Origin: Alphaproteobacteria bacterium
Lineage (GTDB): Bacteria; Pseudomonadota; Alphaproteobacteria; Ferrovibrionales; Ferrovibrionaceae
NCBI GenBank assembly: GCA_017307375.1
Contig: JAFKFH010000020.1
Span: forward strand, 1-64,000
DNA: 64,000 nucleotides
Direction: 5' to 3'
The position numbers and the translations under genes are program-made. This document shows positions 25,122 through 36,651 of the stretch, piece by piece; the first letter of the stretch is position 1; each line of letters opens with the position of its first letter. A model generated the notes under the pieces. That model saw only the letters and a list, made by a program, of their open reading frames with translations. It was not told the origin of the DNA and did not search any database.

Positions 25122-26129
25122 TCAGGCAGGGTCGCCGATGGTGACGACGACCTTGCCCATCGCCTTGCGGCCGGCCAGCCAGGAGATGGCTTCCGGCCCC
25201 TTCTCCAGCGGAAACCGCTCGGAGATCACCGGCTTGATCTCCCCCTTCAGGTAGAGATCGAGCAATGCCCGGGTATTGGCGGCATTGGCCTTCGGGTCGC
25301 GCCGGGCGAAGGCACCCCAGAACACGCCGACGATCTGGCACGACTTGAGCAGCGGCAGGTTCAGCGCGATCTTGGGCATGCCGGCCGGAAAGCCGACCAC
25401 GAGGAAGCGCCCCTCCCAGCCGATCGAGCGCAACGCCGCCTCGGCATAGTCGCCGCCGACCGGGTCGTAGATGACGTCCGGTCCATCAGGGCCGCAGGCA
25501 TCCTTGAACAGCTGCGCCAGCTGCTTCTGGCCATCCTTGTCGAATGGCCCGGCCGGGTAGACCACCCCGCTTTCCGCACCGTGCCGCCTTGCCAGTTCGA
25601 CCTTCTCGGCCGAGGACGCCGCGGCGACGACATGGGCGCCCATCGCGCGGCCGAGCTCGACGGCGGCAAGGCCGACCCCGCCGGCGGCACCAAGGACCAG
25701 CAGCTTTTCGCCGGCCTTCAGCACCGCCCGGTCCTTCAGCGCGTGATAGGACGTGCCGTAGGTCATGATGAAGGCCGCCGCCTCGTCGAACGGCATTGCA
25801 TCGGGGATGGGGATGCAACGCCCTGCCGGCAGCACCAGCTTCTCCGCCATGCCGCCCCAGCCGCTCGACCCGATGACGCGGTCGCCGGGCTTAAGCGTAG
25901 CGACCCCTTCGCCGACCGCCTCGACGATCCCCGATACTTCGCTGCCCGGGGCGAACGGCCGCTCCGGCTTGAACTGGTACATGTCCTGGATGATCAGCAC
26001 GTCGGGAAAGTTCACCCCGCAGGCCCGCACTGCCAGCCGAACCTCGCCGGCCCCCGGCACCGGATCCGGCAGTTCGGACAGGGTCAGGGTTTCCGGCCCG
26101 CCGGGGGCCGTGCTGAGCAATGCTTTCAT
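25122..26129 (-). CDS. NADPH:quinone oxidoreductase family (zinc-free MDR)
   Basis: A 335-residue medium-chain dehydrogenase/reductase. It has the GroES-like N-terminal domain (VRLAVRACGVNFPDVLIIQD), the nucleotide-binding LVLGAAGGVGLAAVELGRAMG and VIYDPVGGDYAEAALRSIGW typical of quinone oxidoreductase/QorB-like proteins; the zinc ligands of alcohol dehydrogenases are absent. GGAGGAAA precedes the ATG. Divergent from the thiolase-FadJ operon; may act as an enoyl or quinone reductase, substrate unknown. Confidence 0.9.
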   Translation of the reverse strand: MKALLSTAPGGPETLTLSELPDPVPGAGEVRLAVRACGVNFPDVLIIQDMYQFKPERPFAPGSEVSGIVEAVGEGVATLKPGDRVIGSSGWGGMAEKLVLPAGRCIPIPDAMPFDEAAAFIMTYGTSYHALKDRAVLKAGEKLLVLGAAGGVGLAAVELGRAMGAHVVAAASSAEKVELARRHGAESGVVYPAGPFDKDGQKQLAQLFKDACGPDGPDVIYDPVGGDYAEAALRSIGWEGRFLVVGFPAGMPKIALNLPLLKSCQIVGVFWGAFARRDPKANAANTRALLDLYLKGEIKPVISERFPLEKGPEAISWLAGRKAMGKVVVTIGDPA

Positions 26130-26282
26130 GAGCCGTTTCCTCCAACAGAACGCCAACCCCATTTTTCTAATTTTTTCGACTGTATCAAGAAGCTTCTTTG
26201 ATTTAAGGGTTTATCCCACGTTTTTGAGCATACCGAATTTCCAATTTTGTGATGTCCGATAACAACAGGAGGAAGCGACCCG
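26130..26282. promoter_or_regulatory. AT-rich divergent control region with palindrome AAGAAGCTTCTT
   Basis: The 153-base divergent spacer between the quinone oxidoreductase and thiolase genes is AT-rich and contains the perfect 12-bp palindrome AAGAAGCTTCTT at 26187-26198. It is a candidate operator for a fatty-acid-responsive repressor. AACAGGAGGAAG just before the thiolase start is a strong ribosome-binding site. Confidence 0.5.
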
Positions 26283-27485
26283 ATGCGTGAAGCCGTCATC
26301 GTCTCGACCGCCCGCACCCCGATCGGCAAGGCCCATCGCGGCGCCTTCAACAATACCCAGGCCCAGGCGCTGGGCGGCCATGCGATCGCCGCGGCGGTCC
26401 AGCGGGCCGGTATCGATCCGGCCGAGGTCGGCGACGTCGTCATGGGGACTGCGGTTCAACAGGGCACTTCGGGCGGCAACATCGCCCGCCAGGCGGCGAT
26501 GCGCGCCGGCCTGCCCGCCAGCGTGGCGGGAATGAGCCTCGATCGTCAATGCGCCTCCGGCCTGATGGCGATCGCCACCGCGGCCAAGGAGATCATCGTC
26601 GACGGCCTCGACGTTGCCGTCGGCGGCGGGGTCGAATCGATCTCGCTGACCCAGAACGAGCATATCAACCGCCATCGCGCCCGCGATCCCTGGCTGGGCG
26701 AACACCTGCCCGCCCTCTACATGACGATGCTGGAAACCGCCGAGATCGTCGCCGAGCGCTACGGCGTCAGCCGCGAGGCGCAGGACGAATTCTCGCTACG
26801 CTCGCAGATGCGTACGGCCGAGGCCCAGGCCGCCGGCCGCTATGCCGCCGAAATCGTGCCGATGACGGCGACGATGCTGGTGACCGACAAGGCGACCGGC
26901 GCGACCAGCGAGCGCGACATCACGCTGTCGCAGGATGAAGGCAACCGGCCGCAGACGACACTGGCCGATCTCGCCGGCTTGAAGCCGGTGTTCAAGGATG
27001 GCCAGCGCGTCGCCCAGGGCCGCTTCATCACCGCCGGCAACGCCAGCCAGCTTTCGGACGGCGCCTCGGCAGTGGTGCTGATGGAAGCGAAGCTCGCCGA
27101 ACGCCGCGGCCTGCAGCCGCTCGGCGCCTATCGCGGCATCGCCGTCGCCGGCTGCGATCCCGACGAGATGGGCATCGGTCCGGTCTTTGCAGTGCCCAAG
27201 CTGCTGGCCCAGCACGGGCTGAAGATCGACGACATCGGCATCTGGGAATTGAACGAGGCCTTTGCCAGCCAGGCGCTCTATTGCCGGGACCGGCTGGGCA
27301 TTCCCGACGAGCGGCTGAACGTCTCGGGCGGTGCGATCTCGATCGGCCATCCCTACGGCATGTCGGGGGCGCGCATGACCGGCCATGTGCTGATCGAAGG
27401 CAAGCGCCGCGGCGCGAAATACGGCATTGTGACGATGTGCGTCGGCGGCGGCATGGGCGCTGCCGGGCTGTTCGAGATCTATTGA
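26283..27485 (+). CDS. Acetyl-CoA C-acyltransferase (thiolase)
   Basis: A 400-residue thiolase completing beta-oxidation by cleaving 3-ketoacyl-CoA. The nucleophilic cysteine is in [14 protein letters not shown], the catalytic histidine in [17 protein letters not shown] and the second cysteine in [25 protein letters not shown] precedes the ATG. It is 16 bases upstream of the FadJ-type gene, giving a fadA-fadB-like operon. A second thiolase with very similar sequence is at 58515-59699. Confidence 0.95.
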   Translation: MREAVIVSTARTPIGKAHRGAFNNTQAQALGGHAIAAAVQRAGIDPAEVGDVVMGTAVQQGTSGGNIARQAAMRAGLPASVAGMSLDRQCASGLMAIATAAKEIIVDGLDVAVGGGVESISLTQNEHINRHRARDPWLGEHLPALYMTMLETAEIVAERYGVSREAQDEFSLRSQMRTAEAQAAGRYAAEIVPMTATMLVTDKATGATSERDITLSQDEGNRPQTTLADLAGLKPVFKDGQRVAQGRFITAGNASQLSDGASAVVLMEAKLAERRGLQPLGAYRGIAVAGCDPDEMGIGPVFAVPKLLAQHGLKIDDIGIWELNEAFASQALYCRDRLGIPDERLNVSGGAISIGHPYGMSGARMTGHVLIEGKRRGAKYGIVTMCVGGGMGAAGLFEIY

Positions 27486-27501
27486 GGTGGGATTGGCTGA
27501 A

Positions 27502-29580
<2,079 letters not shown>

Positions 29581-29584
29581 CGAC

Positions 29585-31363
29585 CTAGGATCTGGCGCGC
29601 AGGGTCAGGGCTTCCCTGATCTTGCGCGCCAGTGCCTCCAGCCGGTAGGGCTTGGACAACAGCCCCGCCGACTGTTCCAGCGCCGCATTGTTGCGCAGCG
29701 ACACCTCGGTAAAGCCCGAGGTGAACAGGACTCCCAGATCGGGCCGCCTTGCCCGCGCCTGCTCGGCCAGATCGAAGCCGCTGACCCCGCCGGGCATCAC
29801 CACGTCGGTGAACATCACGTCGACCCGGGCGTCGCCGTCGATCACCCGCATCGCCTCGGCCGCGGTTTCCGCCTCGATCACGCGATAGCCGAGAATGCCG
29901 AGCTGGCGCGCCGTCACCGACCGGACATCCTCGTTGTCCTCCACGACCAGCACGACTTCGTCGTTGCCCTGCATCGAGCCGCCATCGCCGGGATCCTCGA
30001 TCGGCTCGGCCACGCGCTGCTCCCTCGCCTTGGGCAGGTAGAGCCGCACGGTCGTGCCGTGCCCCGGCTCGGAATAGATCTTCACATGGCCGCCCGACTG
30101 CTTGGCGAAGCCATAGACCATCGACAGACCGAGGCCGGTGCCCTGCCCGATCGGCTTGGTCGTGAAGAAGGGCTCGAACACGCGGCGGACCACATCGGGC
30201 GGCATGCCGGTCCCGGTATCGGTGACGGCGAGCATGACGTAGTCGCCGGCCGTCGCATCCGGGTTGTCGGCGACATAGGCATCGTCGAGGGTGACGTTCG
30301 CCGTCTCGATGGTCAGCGCCCCGCCGCCGGGCATCGCGTCCCGCGCATTGATCGACAGATTGACCAGGGCAGATTCGACCTGCGAGGGATCGGCGTCCGC
30401 CGTCCAGATCTGCCGGCCGAAGGCGGTCCTGATGGCTATAGCCTCGCCCAGCGTCCGCCGCAGCAGCTCGGCGGTGGCAGAGACCAGCTGGTTCAGATCG
30501 ACGGGTTGCGGCTGCAATTGCTGACGGCGCGAGAAGGCCAGCAGCTGCTTGGTCAGCTCGGCCCCCCGCAACGAGGCCCCGACGGCGGCGTTGACCAGCT
30601 TCTGCGCCGCCGGCTGTCCCTTCAGCATCGTCTCGAGCAGATCGAGATTGGCGATGATGATCATCAGCAGGTTGTTGAAGTCGTGGGCGAGGCCGCCGGT
30701 CAGCTGGCCGACCGCCTCCATCTTCTGCGCCTGGTGCAACTGCTCCTGCTGTGCCACCAGTTCGGCGGTGCGTTCCTGCACGCGCCGCTCCAGCTCATGG
30801 GCGTAGGTCTCCAGCTCCAGCTTGGCGGCGGCCAGCTGCGCCTTGCTGGCCTGCAGGCCCAGATTGGTCCGCACGATATCCTCGAAGGTCGCGATCAGCA
30901 GGTCGAGGATCTGTTCCTTCTCGGAATTGATCAGGAACTTCTTGCCGAGAAAGACGATCTCGACGCCGAAGGTCAGCTTGCCCGACGACCGCATCGCCCG
31001 GTTGGCCAGCACGGTACGGACCCGCGCGACCAGCTGGTCGGCCTCGTAGGGCTTGGTGATGAAGTTGTCGGCCTCGCATTCCAGCCCGCGGATGATGTCC
31101 ATCGGATCGGACAAGGTCGACAGCAGGATCACCGGCGTGTCACGGCCGCCCTCATGATGCTTGATCCGATGGCACAGGTCGTAGCCCGACATGCCCGGCA
31201 TCATGATGTCGGAGATGACCATGTCGTACTGGCGGCTCTCGAATTTGGCCATGCCGCTTTCGGCATCGCCGGCGATGTCGGCCTCGATGTTCTCGGCTTC
31301 CAGGATGAACTGGAGCTGTGCGGCCTGGGTCGGGCTGTCCTCGACGATCAGTACCCGGGTCAT
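29585..31363 (-). CDS. Hybrid histidine kinase, REC-HisKA-HATPase-REC (CheS-like)
   Basis: A 592-residue soluble hybrid kinase. N-terminal receiver (VLIVEDSPTQ, phospho-Asp in MVISDIMMPG, lysine in FITKPYEAD), a helical linker with coiled-coil character, a DHp domain (GLAHDFNNLLMII, intact His), an HATPase (LVNLSINARDAMPGGG, VTDTGTGMP, GTGLGLSMVYGF) and a C-terminal receiver (VVLVVEDNEDVR, DVMFTDVVMPGG, LLSKPYRLEA). All phosphorylation residues are present. It is the last gene of the chemosensory operon, overlapping cheB by 4 bases, where Wsp systems carry a diguanylate cyclase; it therefore probably takes phosphate from the CheA and relays it, as CheS3 does in Rhodospirillum centenum. GAGGGAGGGCAG precedes the ATG. 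Confidence 0.92.
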   Translation of the reverse strand: MTRVLIVEDSPTQAAQLQFILEAENIEADIAGDAESGMAKFESRQYDMVISDIMMPGMSGYDLCHRIKHHEGGRDTPVILLSTLSDPMDIIRGLECEADNFITKPYEADQLVARVRTVLANRAMRSSGKLTFGVEIVFLGKKFLINSEKEQILDLLIATFEDIVRTNLGLQASKAQLAAAKLELETYAHELERRVQERTAELVAQQEQLHQAQKMEAVGQLTGGLAHDFNNLLMIIIANLDLLETMLKGQPAAQKLVNAAVGASLRGAELTKQLLAFSRRQQLQPQPVDLNQLVSATAELLRRTLGEAIAIRTAFGRQIWTADADPSQVESALVNLSINARDAMPGGGALTIETANVTLDDAYVADNPDATAGDYVMLAVTDTGTGMPPDVVRRVFEPFFTTKPIGQGTGLGLSMVYGFAKQSGGHVKIYSEPGHGTTVRLYLPKAREQRVAEPIEDPGDGGSMQGNDEVVLVVEDNEDVRSVTARQLGILGYRVIEAETAAEAMRVIDGDARVDVMFTDVVMPGGVSGFDLAEQARARRPDLGVLFTSGFTEVSLRNNAALEQSAGLLSKPYRLEALARKIREALTLRARS

Positions 31364-32415
31364 CTGCCCTCCCTCGCATTCTGGATAATCTGGAGAAGTT
31401 CGCCGCCGATGGCGGCCAGCGGCAAGACCTGGTCGACGACACCGGCCGCGACGGCGGCCCCGGGCATGCCGTAGACGATCGAGCTGGCCTCGTCCTGCGC
31501 GATCACCCGGCCGCCGGTCCCGGCGGCGACCTTGAGGCCGGCAACGCCGTCCTGCCCCATGCCGGTGAGGATCACATGCGTCGCCGCAGCGCCGTACACC
31601 CGCCCCACCTGTTCGAAGAGGAACGTCGCCGACGGACGAAACCCGCCGATCGGCGCGGACCTGGACAAGGCGATGCGTCCCCGATCCAGCACACCGAGAT
31701 GGGCGTCGTCGGGCGCGACATAGACGGTATGGGACAGGATCGGTTCGCCCGCCACCGCCACCCTTACCTTCAGCGACGAGACCGTGTTGAGCCAGGTGAC
31801 CAAGCCGTCGACGAACCCCTTGCCGATATGCTGCACCACCAGGATCGGCGTCGGGAACGTCGCGGGAAGCCCCGACAGCAGCACCTGCAGCGCCGCGGGA
31901 CCGCCGGTCGAAGCCGCGATGGCGACGATCCGCTGATGCGGGCTGACGCCCGCCGCCGGCACCGCGGGCCGCGCCGGCAGTGCCGCCGCCGGCCAGTGCC
32001 GTACCACCTTGACCCCTGCCATCGCCCGCACGGTTGCCATCAGCCGGGCAGCGGCCGACTGCCTTTCGGGCGGCATCAGCCCGGCCAACCGCGGCACGAC
32101 GGCCAAGGCCCCGGCACGCAGCGCCAGGATCGACTGCTCGACCTGCCGCGGATCGCCTTCGTCGGAGACGATCACGACCGGCGTCGGCATCTCGCTCATG
32201 ATCGCCTTCGTGGTCTCGAAGCCACCGGCCGTCGGCAGATCGACGCCCACCACCAGGATGTCGGGGTTGAGCCGACGGGCCAGCCCCAGGACCTCGGTCG
32301 AACGCGTCGCCTCGCCGACCACTGCCAGGCCGGGATCGCCGCGCAGCGTCGCCACCAGCCCGTCGCGGTCGCGCAGCGAACTTTCGGCAACGACGATACG
32401 GATCACGCCGGTCAC
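31360..32415 (-). CDS. cheB: CheB methylesterase with degenerate receiver domain
   Basis: A 351-residue CheB. The C-terminal methylesterase is intact: Ser169 in AIAASTGGPAA, His196 in VVQHIGKG and Asp289 in LTGMGQDGVAGL. The N-terminal receiver is degenerate: the phospho-acceptor position is Gly57 (PDILVVGVDLP), the metal-binding acidic pair near AESS is reduced, and the lysine is Arg109 (VVPRLAG). Start is GTG, overlapping the cheA stop by 4 bases. The esterase would demethylate or deamidate the receptor of this operon, but without phosphorylation control by CheA. Confidence 0.93.
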   Translation of the reverse strand: MTGVIRIVVAESSLRDRDGLVATLRGDPGLAVVGEATRSTEVLGLARRLNPDILVVGVDLPTAGGFETTKAIMSEMPTPVVIVSDEGDPRQVEQSILALRAGALAVVPRLAGLMPPERQSAAARLMATVRAMAGVKVVRHWPAAALPARPAVPAAGVSPHQRIVAIAASTGGPAALQVLLSGLPATFPTPILVVQHIGKGFVDGLVTWLNTVSSLKVRVAVAGEPILSHTVYVAPDDAHLGVLDRGRIALSRSAPIGGFRPSATFLFEQVGRVYGAAATHVILTGMGQDGVAGLKVAAGTGGRVIAQDEASSIVYGMPGAAVAAGVVDQVLPLAAIGGELLQIIQNAREGR

Positions 32416-34652
32416 AGCAACTGCCCGATGGTCGACAGCAGCGCCGACTGGTCGAAGCCGCTCTTGACCTGATAGGCATCGGCGCCGGCCGCCAGTCCCC
32501 GCGCCTTGTCGGACTCGCTTTCCATCGCCGTGACCAGGATGACCGGGAGCTTGCGGAAGCGGGGGGAGGCGCGGATGGTCTCGGTCAGGGTAAAGCCGTC
32601 CATGCGCGGCATCTCGACATCGGAAACGACGAGGTCGGCCCCCTTCTCCAGCAGCATGGCCCAGGCTTCGGCGCCATCGGGCGCGGCCATGACCTCGTAC
32701 CCCGCCCCTTCGAGGATGCTCTTGACCAGAGTGCGGATGGTGACGGAATCATCGACCACCAGCAGGCGTCTGGCCGCCGCTTCGGTCGCGGGCGCCGCGC
32801 CGGCGGCGGCGAACCGGCCACCGGTGGCGACCTCCATCGCGCGATCGACCAGTTCGGCTGCGTTCAGCACCAGCCCGACACGCCCGTCCGGCAGGATCGT
32901 GCCACCGCCGACATGGGCGATACGGCGCAACCGCCGCCCGAGGCTGCGGATGACGATCTCGCGTTCGGCCCGGACCTCGTCGACGACCACGGCGACCCGG
33001 CGGCCGCGGACGTCGAGGACGATGGCGATGAACCTGGCACCAATGGCGGCGGCCGGTTCGGCCGACCCCAGCAGGTCGGCCAACCGCACCACCGGGACCG
33101 GCCGCGCGTCGACCACCAGCATGTCGCGGCCTTCGACGGCGACCAGATCGGCCAGCGCCGGTCGTATCACGCGCAGCACCTGTTCGGCCTCGATCGCGAA
33201 AACCCTGCCACCCGCGGCCGCCAGCACGGCCCGGACAGAGGTCAGGGTCAGGGGCACGCCCAGCATGAAGCGGGTACCGCGCCCCGGGGTGAATTCCACG
33301 TCGACCGTACCGCGCATCGCCTCGACCGCGGTCTTGACCACGTCAAGGCCGACGCCGCGCCCGGACAGCGCGGTGACCGCGCTCGCGGTCGACAAACCGG
33401 GGGCGAAGATCGCGCGTGCCAGCGCCGCCGTTTCGGCCGGAACCGGCAGGCCGGCCTGGACCAGCCGCGACCGGATCGCCTCGATATCGAGGCCGCGACC
33501 GTCGTCGGCGACCTGCACCTCGACCCTGGCGCCGTTACGCCGCGCCGACACGACGATGCGTGCAACGGACGGCTTGCCCGCTGCCGCACGCTGCTCGGCC
33601 GGCTCGATACCGTGATCGACGGCGTTGCGCACAAGGTGCAGCAGGCTGTCCTTCAGACCATCGAGGACCGACCGGTCGAGCTCGATGTCGTGGCCCTCGA
33701 CCACGAAGTCGGCGGTGCGCCCCCCCGCCGCCGCGAGATCGCGGACGACACGGTCGAGCCCCTCGCAGGCTTCCGCGAAGGGCAGCATGCGGGCGCGGCG
33801 GATTTCCTGATCGATCGGGACCGCCACCTGGTCCAGCAGGCGGCGGTCGCGCTGCAGTTCGGCCGACAGGCGCTGCATGCCGCGCTCGATACGCCAGAAG
33901 GCGTCGCGATGGCGGCCGATCGCCTGGTCGAGCTGCGCCCGCAATGCCGTGGCGCCGCCCTGGCCGTCGCGCTTGGTCAGTATCGCCAGGCCGGATTCGA
34001 GCCGGCGCCATTCCCGCTGCCAGGCGCCGATCTGGTCTAGCAGCGCCTGGGCATCCTGCTGGCGCGCCTCGGCGCGATGGCGGACCAGCAGCAGTTCGCT
34101 GCCCTGTGCCATCAGCGCATCGAGCTTCTCGGCCGGGACGCGCACCATGCCGGCCCATTCCCGGGCCGCGGGACCGGGCGCCGGCGTCTCGGATACGGGT
34201 GGCGCGGCCGGCGGCCGAGGTGGTGGCGGCGCGGGCGGCTGCACGCTGCGATCGCCCACCAGCACCGCCAATCCGCGCAGGGCGGCGTCCAGCGGGCCGC
34301 CGGCAAGCGCCCGGTTGTCGCGCAGCCGGCGGCCCGCATCTCCGATGGCGTCGACGACCGGCAGCAGCCGGGCGAAGAATGCCGCATCGGTCGGCAGGCG
34401 GCCGTCGCGCGCGCCGCTCAGCACCTCCTCGGTCAAATGGGCGGCGGCCTCGACGGGTGCAACCCCGACCGAACCGGCGGCGCCCTTGAGACTGTGGGCG
34501 GTGCGGAACAGGACTTCGAACAGCTTGCGCCGGGTCTCGCCTTCGGCTCCCTTCTCCAGCGCCAGCAGATCGCGTTCCAGCGCGCGGACATGCTCCTCCA
34601 ACTCGGCCACGAAGGTGGCCATCAGGCGCTGGATCAGCCGCGCCTTGTCCAT
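32412..34652 (-). CDS. cheA: CheA hybrid histidine kinase with C-terminal receiver
   Basis: A 746-residue CheA-REC protein. The Hpt domain carries His53 in RTAHSLKGAAGSVG; a proline-rich linker follows (~135-165); dimerisation and HATPase domains contain LVRNAVDHGIE, VADDGRGLD and GRGVGLDVVKTAVEAM; a CheW-like domain spans about 460-600; the C-terminal receiver (LLVVDDSVTIR, LVVSDVEMPRMDG, YQVKSGF) is intact. The Hpt-kinase-CheW-REC layout is that of WspE and CheA3. The P2 docking domain of enteric CheA is absent. Starts 2 bases after the receptor gene. Confidence 0.95.
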   Translation of the reverse strand: MDKARLIQRLMATFVAELEEHVRALERDLLALEKGAEGETRRKLFEVLFRTAHSLKGAAGSVGVAPVEAAAHLTEEVLSGARDGRLPTDAAFFARLLPVVDAIGDAGRRLRDNRALAGGPLDAALRGLAVLVGDRSVQPPAPPPPRPPAAPPVSETPAPGPAAREWAGMVRVPAEKLDALMAQGSELLLVRHRAEARQQDAQALLDQIGAWQREWRRLESGLAILTKRDGQGGATALRAQLDQAIGRHRDAFWRIERGMQRLSAELQRDRRLLDQVAVPIDQEIRRARMLPFAEACEGLDRVVRDLAAAGGRTADFVVEGHDIELDRSVLDGLKDSLLHLVRNAVDHGIEPAEQRAAAGKPSVARIVVSARRNGARVEVQVADDGRGLDIEAIRSRLVQAGLPVPAETAALARAIFAPGLSTASAVTALSGRGVGLDVVKTAVEAMRGTVDVEFTPGRGTRFMLGVPLTLTSVRAVLAAAGGRVFAIEAEQVLRVIRPALADLVAVEGRDMLVVDARPVPVVRLADLLGSAEPAAAIGARFIAIVLDVRGRRVAVVVDEVRAEREIVIRSLGRRLRRIAHVGGGTILPDGRVGLVLNAAELVDRAMEVATGGRFAAAGAAPATEAAARRLLVVDDSVTIRTLVKSILEGAGYEVMAAPDGAEAWAMLLEKGADLVVSDVEMPRMDGFTLTETIRASPRFRKLPVILVTAMESESDKARGLAAGADAYQVKSGFDQSALLSTIGQLL

Positions 34653-34654
34653 GG

Positions 34655-36115
34655 TCAGCCGGCGACCAGCCTCTTGAGCGTCGTGCCGACGCTACTGAGG
34701 TGGCGGGCAGCCTGCTCGGCCTGGGCCGTCGCGGCCAGATGCTGGCTGGAGACCTGGCTGATGTTCTGCATCGCCTGGTGGATCTGGCGCATGCCGGTCG
34801 CCTGCTGGTTCGACGAGGCTGCGATCTGGGCGGCGGCCTGGGTGGCCTGGGCGATCACCTCGGCCAGCTGGCGGATGGTGATGCCCGCCTCATTCACGGT
34901 CTTGATCGCCTCGTTGACACTCTTGCCGCCCTGCTCGGTCACGATGACCGCGGCATTCGTCGCTTTCTGGATTTCGCCGAGAATCGTGCGGATCTGGGCC
35001 GTGGCCTTCTTGGACTGCTCGGACAGCGCCTTGACCTCGGCGGCGACGACGCTGAAGCCGCGGCCGTGTTCGCCCGCCCGCGCCGCCTCGATCGCGGCGT
35101 TGAGCGACAACAGGTTGATCTGCTCGCCGATATCGTTGACCGCCGCGATGATCTCCCCGATGGCCTGGGCCTGCTCGGCCAGGGTCAGGATGCTCTCGGC
35201 GATCGACGAGGTCTGCTCCTTCACCACCCCCATGGCCGCTACCGAATCGTCCACGGCCCGGCGTCCGGCCATGCCGACTTCGGCGGCACGCTGGGCCGAT
35301 TCCGAAACCGCCACGGCACGCTGGGCCGCCTGTTCGGAAGTCTGCAGCACCTCGTCGACGGTCGAGACGGTCTGGGTCACCGCCGCCGAATGTTCGCGCA
35401 TGCCGGCGGCTTGCTGGGTCGTACCCGCAAGGATCTCGGACGAGGATGAAGCCAACGCCTCGACCGCACGGCCGACCGGCAGCGTGATCGAGCGCATGAT
35501 GAAGAAGCCCGCCACCGCCAGCAGCAGGAACGAAAAGGCCGTGCCGCCCAGGATGGTCTCGAACGTGATGGCGGCCAGCCGGTCGGCCTCCAGGATGCGC
35601 TGACGCAACGTCTCGTTTTCGTCGGCGATCATCTGGTCGAGCGCGACGCGGATGTCGTCCATGAACTTCTTGCCGCGGTCGGTCCTGATGACCGCCAGCG
35701 CGGCATCGAATCCCTGCGACCGGCGCAGCGCGATGGTTTCGGCAAGTTCGGCCAGCTTGAGCCGGACCGCCTCGCGCAGGGCCACCAGCCGCGCCTGCTG
35801 CCGCGGCGTGTCGACGGTCAGTTCGGCCAACCGGGTCAGCGCCACGTTCAAGCCGGATTCGGCCGCCGCATAGGGCGCCAGATAGGCATCCTCGCCGGTC
35901 AGCACGAAACCGCGCTGCCCGGTTTCGGCGTCGACCAGCAGGCGCGACAGCAGCGCCGTCTGCTGCAAGACCAGATAGGACTGCTGCAGCTGATTGCGCC
36001 GCTCGACCAATCCCTCGGTGGAGGTATAGACGATCCAGCCGACGATCAGCAGCACGACGGGTCCCAGCGCGAACCCCGCCGCGAGCTTGCCCTGGATGGT
36101 GCGGACGTTGAACAT
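34655..36115 (-). CDS. Methyl-accepting chemotaxis receptor with CHASE3 domain
   Basis: A 486-residue receptor. TM1 (LGPVVLLIVGWIVYTS, ~16-31) and TM2 (FSFLLLAVAGFFIMRS, ~200-216) flank a CHASE3 sensor domain (VDAETGQRGFVLTGEDAYL). The cytoplasmic part goes directly into the signalling coiled coil; no clear HAMP domain is seen. The hairpin tip reads INLLSLNAAIEAARAGEHGR. No C-terminal CheR/CheB-binding pentapeptide is present. Coupled to the upstream cheW by a TGATG junction. It is the dedicated input of this operon; its ligand is unknown. Confidence 0.95.
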   Translation of the reverse strand: MFNVRTIQGKLAAGFALGPVVLLIVGWIVYTSTEGLVERRNQLQQSYLVLQQTALLSRLLVDAETGQRGFVLTGEDAYLAPYAAAESGLNVALTRLAELTVDTPRQQARLVALREAVRLKLAELAETIALRRSQGFDAALAVIRTDRGKKFMDDIRVALDQMIADENETLRQRILEADRLAAITFETILGGTAFSFLLLAVAGFFIMRSITLPVGRAVEALASSSSEILAGTTQQAAGMREHSAAVTQTVSTVDEVLQTSEQAAQRAVAVSESAQRAAEVGMAGRRAVDDSVAAMGVVKEQTSSIAESILTLAEQAQAIGEIIAAVNDIGEQINLLSLNAAIEAARAGEHGRGFSVVAAEVKALSEQSKKATAQIRTILGEIQKATNAAVIVTEQGGKSVNEAIKTVNEAGITIRQLAEVIAQATQAAAQIAASSNQQATGMRQIHQAMQNISQVSSQHLAATAQAEQAARHLSSVGTTLKRLVAG

Positions 36116-36651
36116 CAGGCCTCCCCTTCTGTCGATGCGGCCGTTCCCTCGACGAACAGCCGCCGATCGCGCAGCAGCGCCGCGCCATCTAGGACAATGA
36201 TGGCATCGCCGGTGATGCCGCGCACGCAGGGCTGGCGCTCGGCCCCGAACAGCGTGGCTTCCGGCAGAAGGCGGGAAACGGGCAGCGCCGATACGTCCTG
36301 GGTGGAATCGGCGACGATCCCGAATTCCGGGTCATCGGCGCCGCAGACGATCAGCCGCGTGCGATCGGTTAGGCCACGGTCGGGCAGGCCGAACAGCAGG
36401 CGCAGATCGAACACGGCCAGTATCTCGCCGCGCAGGTTCGTCACGCCGACGACATGAGGCGGTACGCCCGGCAGGGCGGTATAGTCGGTGAAGGGAAGCA
36501 CCTCGCGAACTACCGCGGCATCGAGCGCATAGCGCTCACCCCCCAGGCGGAAGCCGACCACGTCGATCGTCTGCTCCTCGGCTGCGGGCGCCGCCAGCTT
36601 GCGGGCCAGCAGGCGGGCCCGTTCGGCGAGGATGGCGTCCGTCCCGGTCAT
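36115..36651 (-). CDS. CheW coupling protein (second copy)
   Basis: A 178-residue CheW-domain protein linking receptor and CheA. Core segments are VDVVGFRLGGERYALDAAVV, PHVVGVTNLRGEILAVFDLR and VCGADDPEFGIVADS. It has an N-terminal helical extension of about 25 residues and a C-terminal tail. ATGA overlap with cheR upstream and TGATG with the receptor downstream show tight coupling. Two CheW proteins per operon is characteristic of Wsp and Che3 systems. Confidence 0.93.
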   Translation of the reverse strand: MTGTDAILAERARLLARKLAAPAAEEQTIDVVGFRLGGERYALDAAVVREVLPFTDYTALPGVPPHVVGVTNLRGEILAVFDLRLLFGLPDRGLTDRTRLIVCGADDPEFGIVADSTQDVSALPVSRLLPEATLFGAERQPCVRGITGDAIIVLDGAALLRDRRLFVEGTAASTEGEA

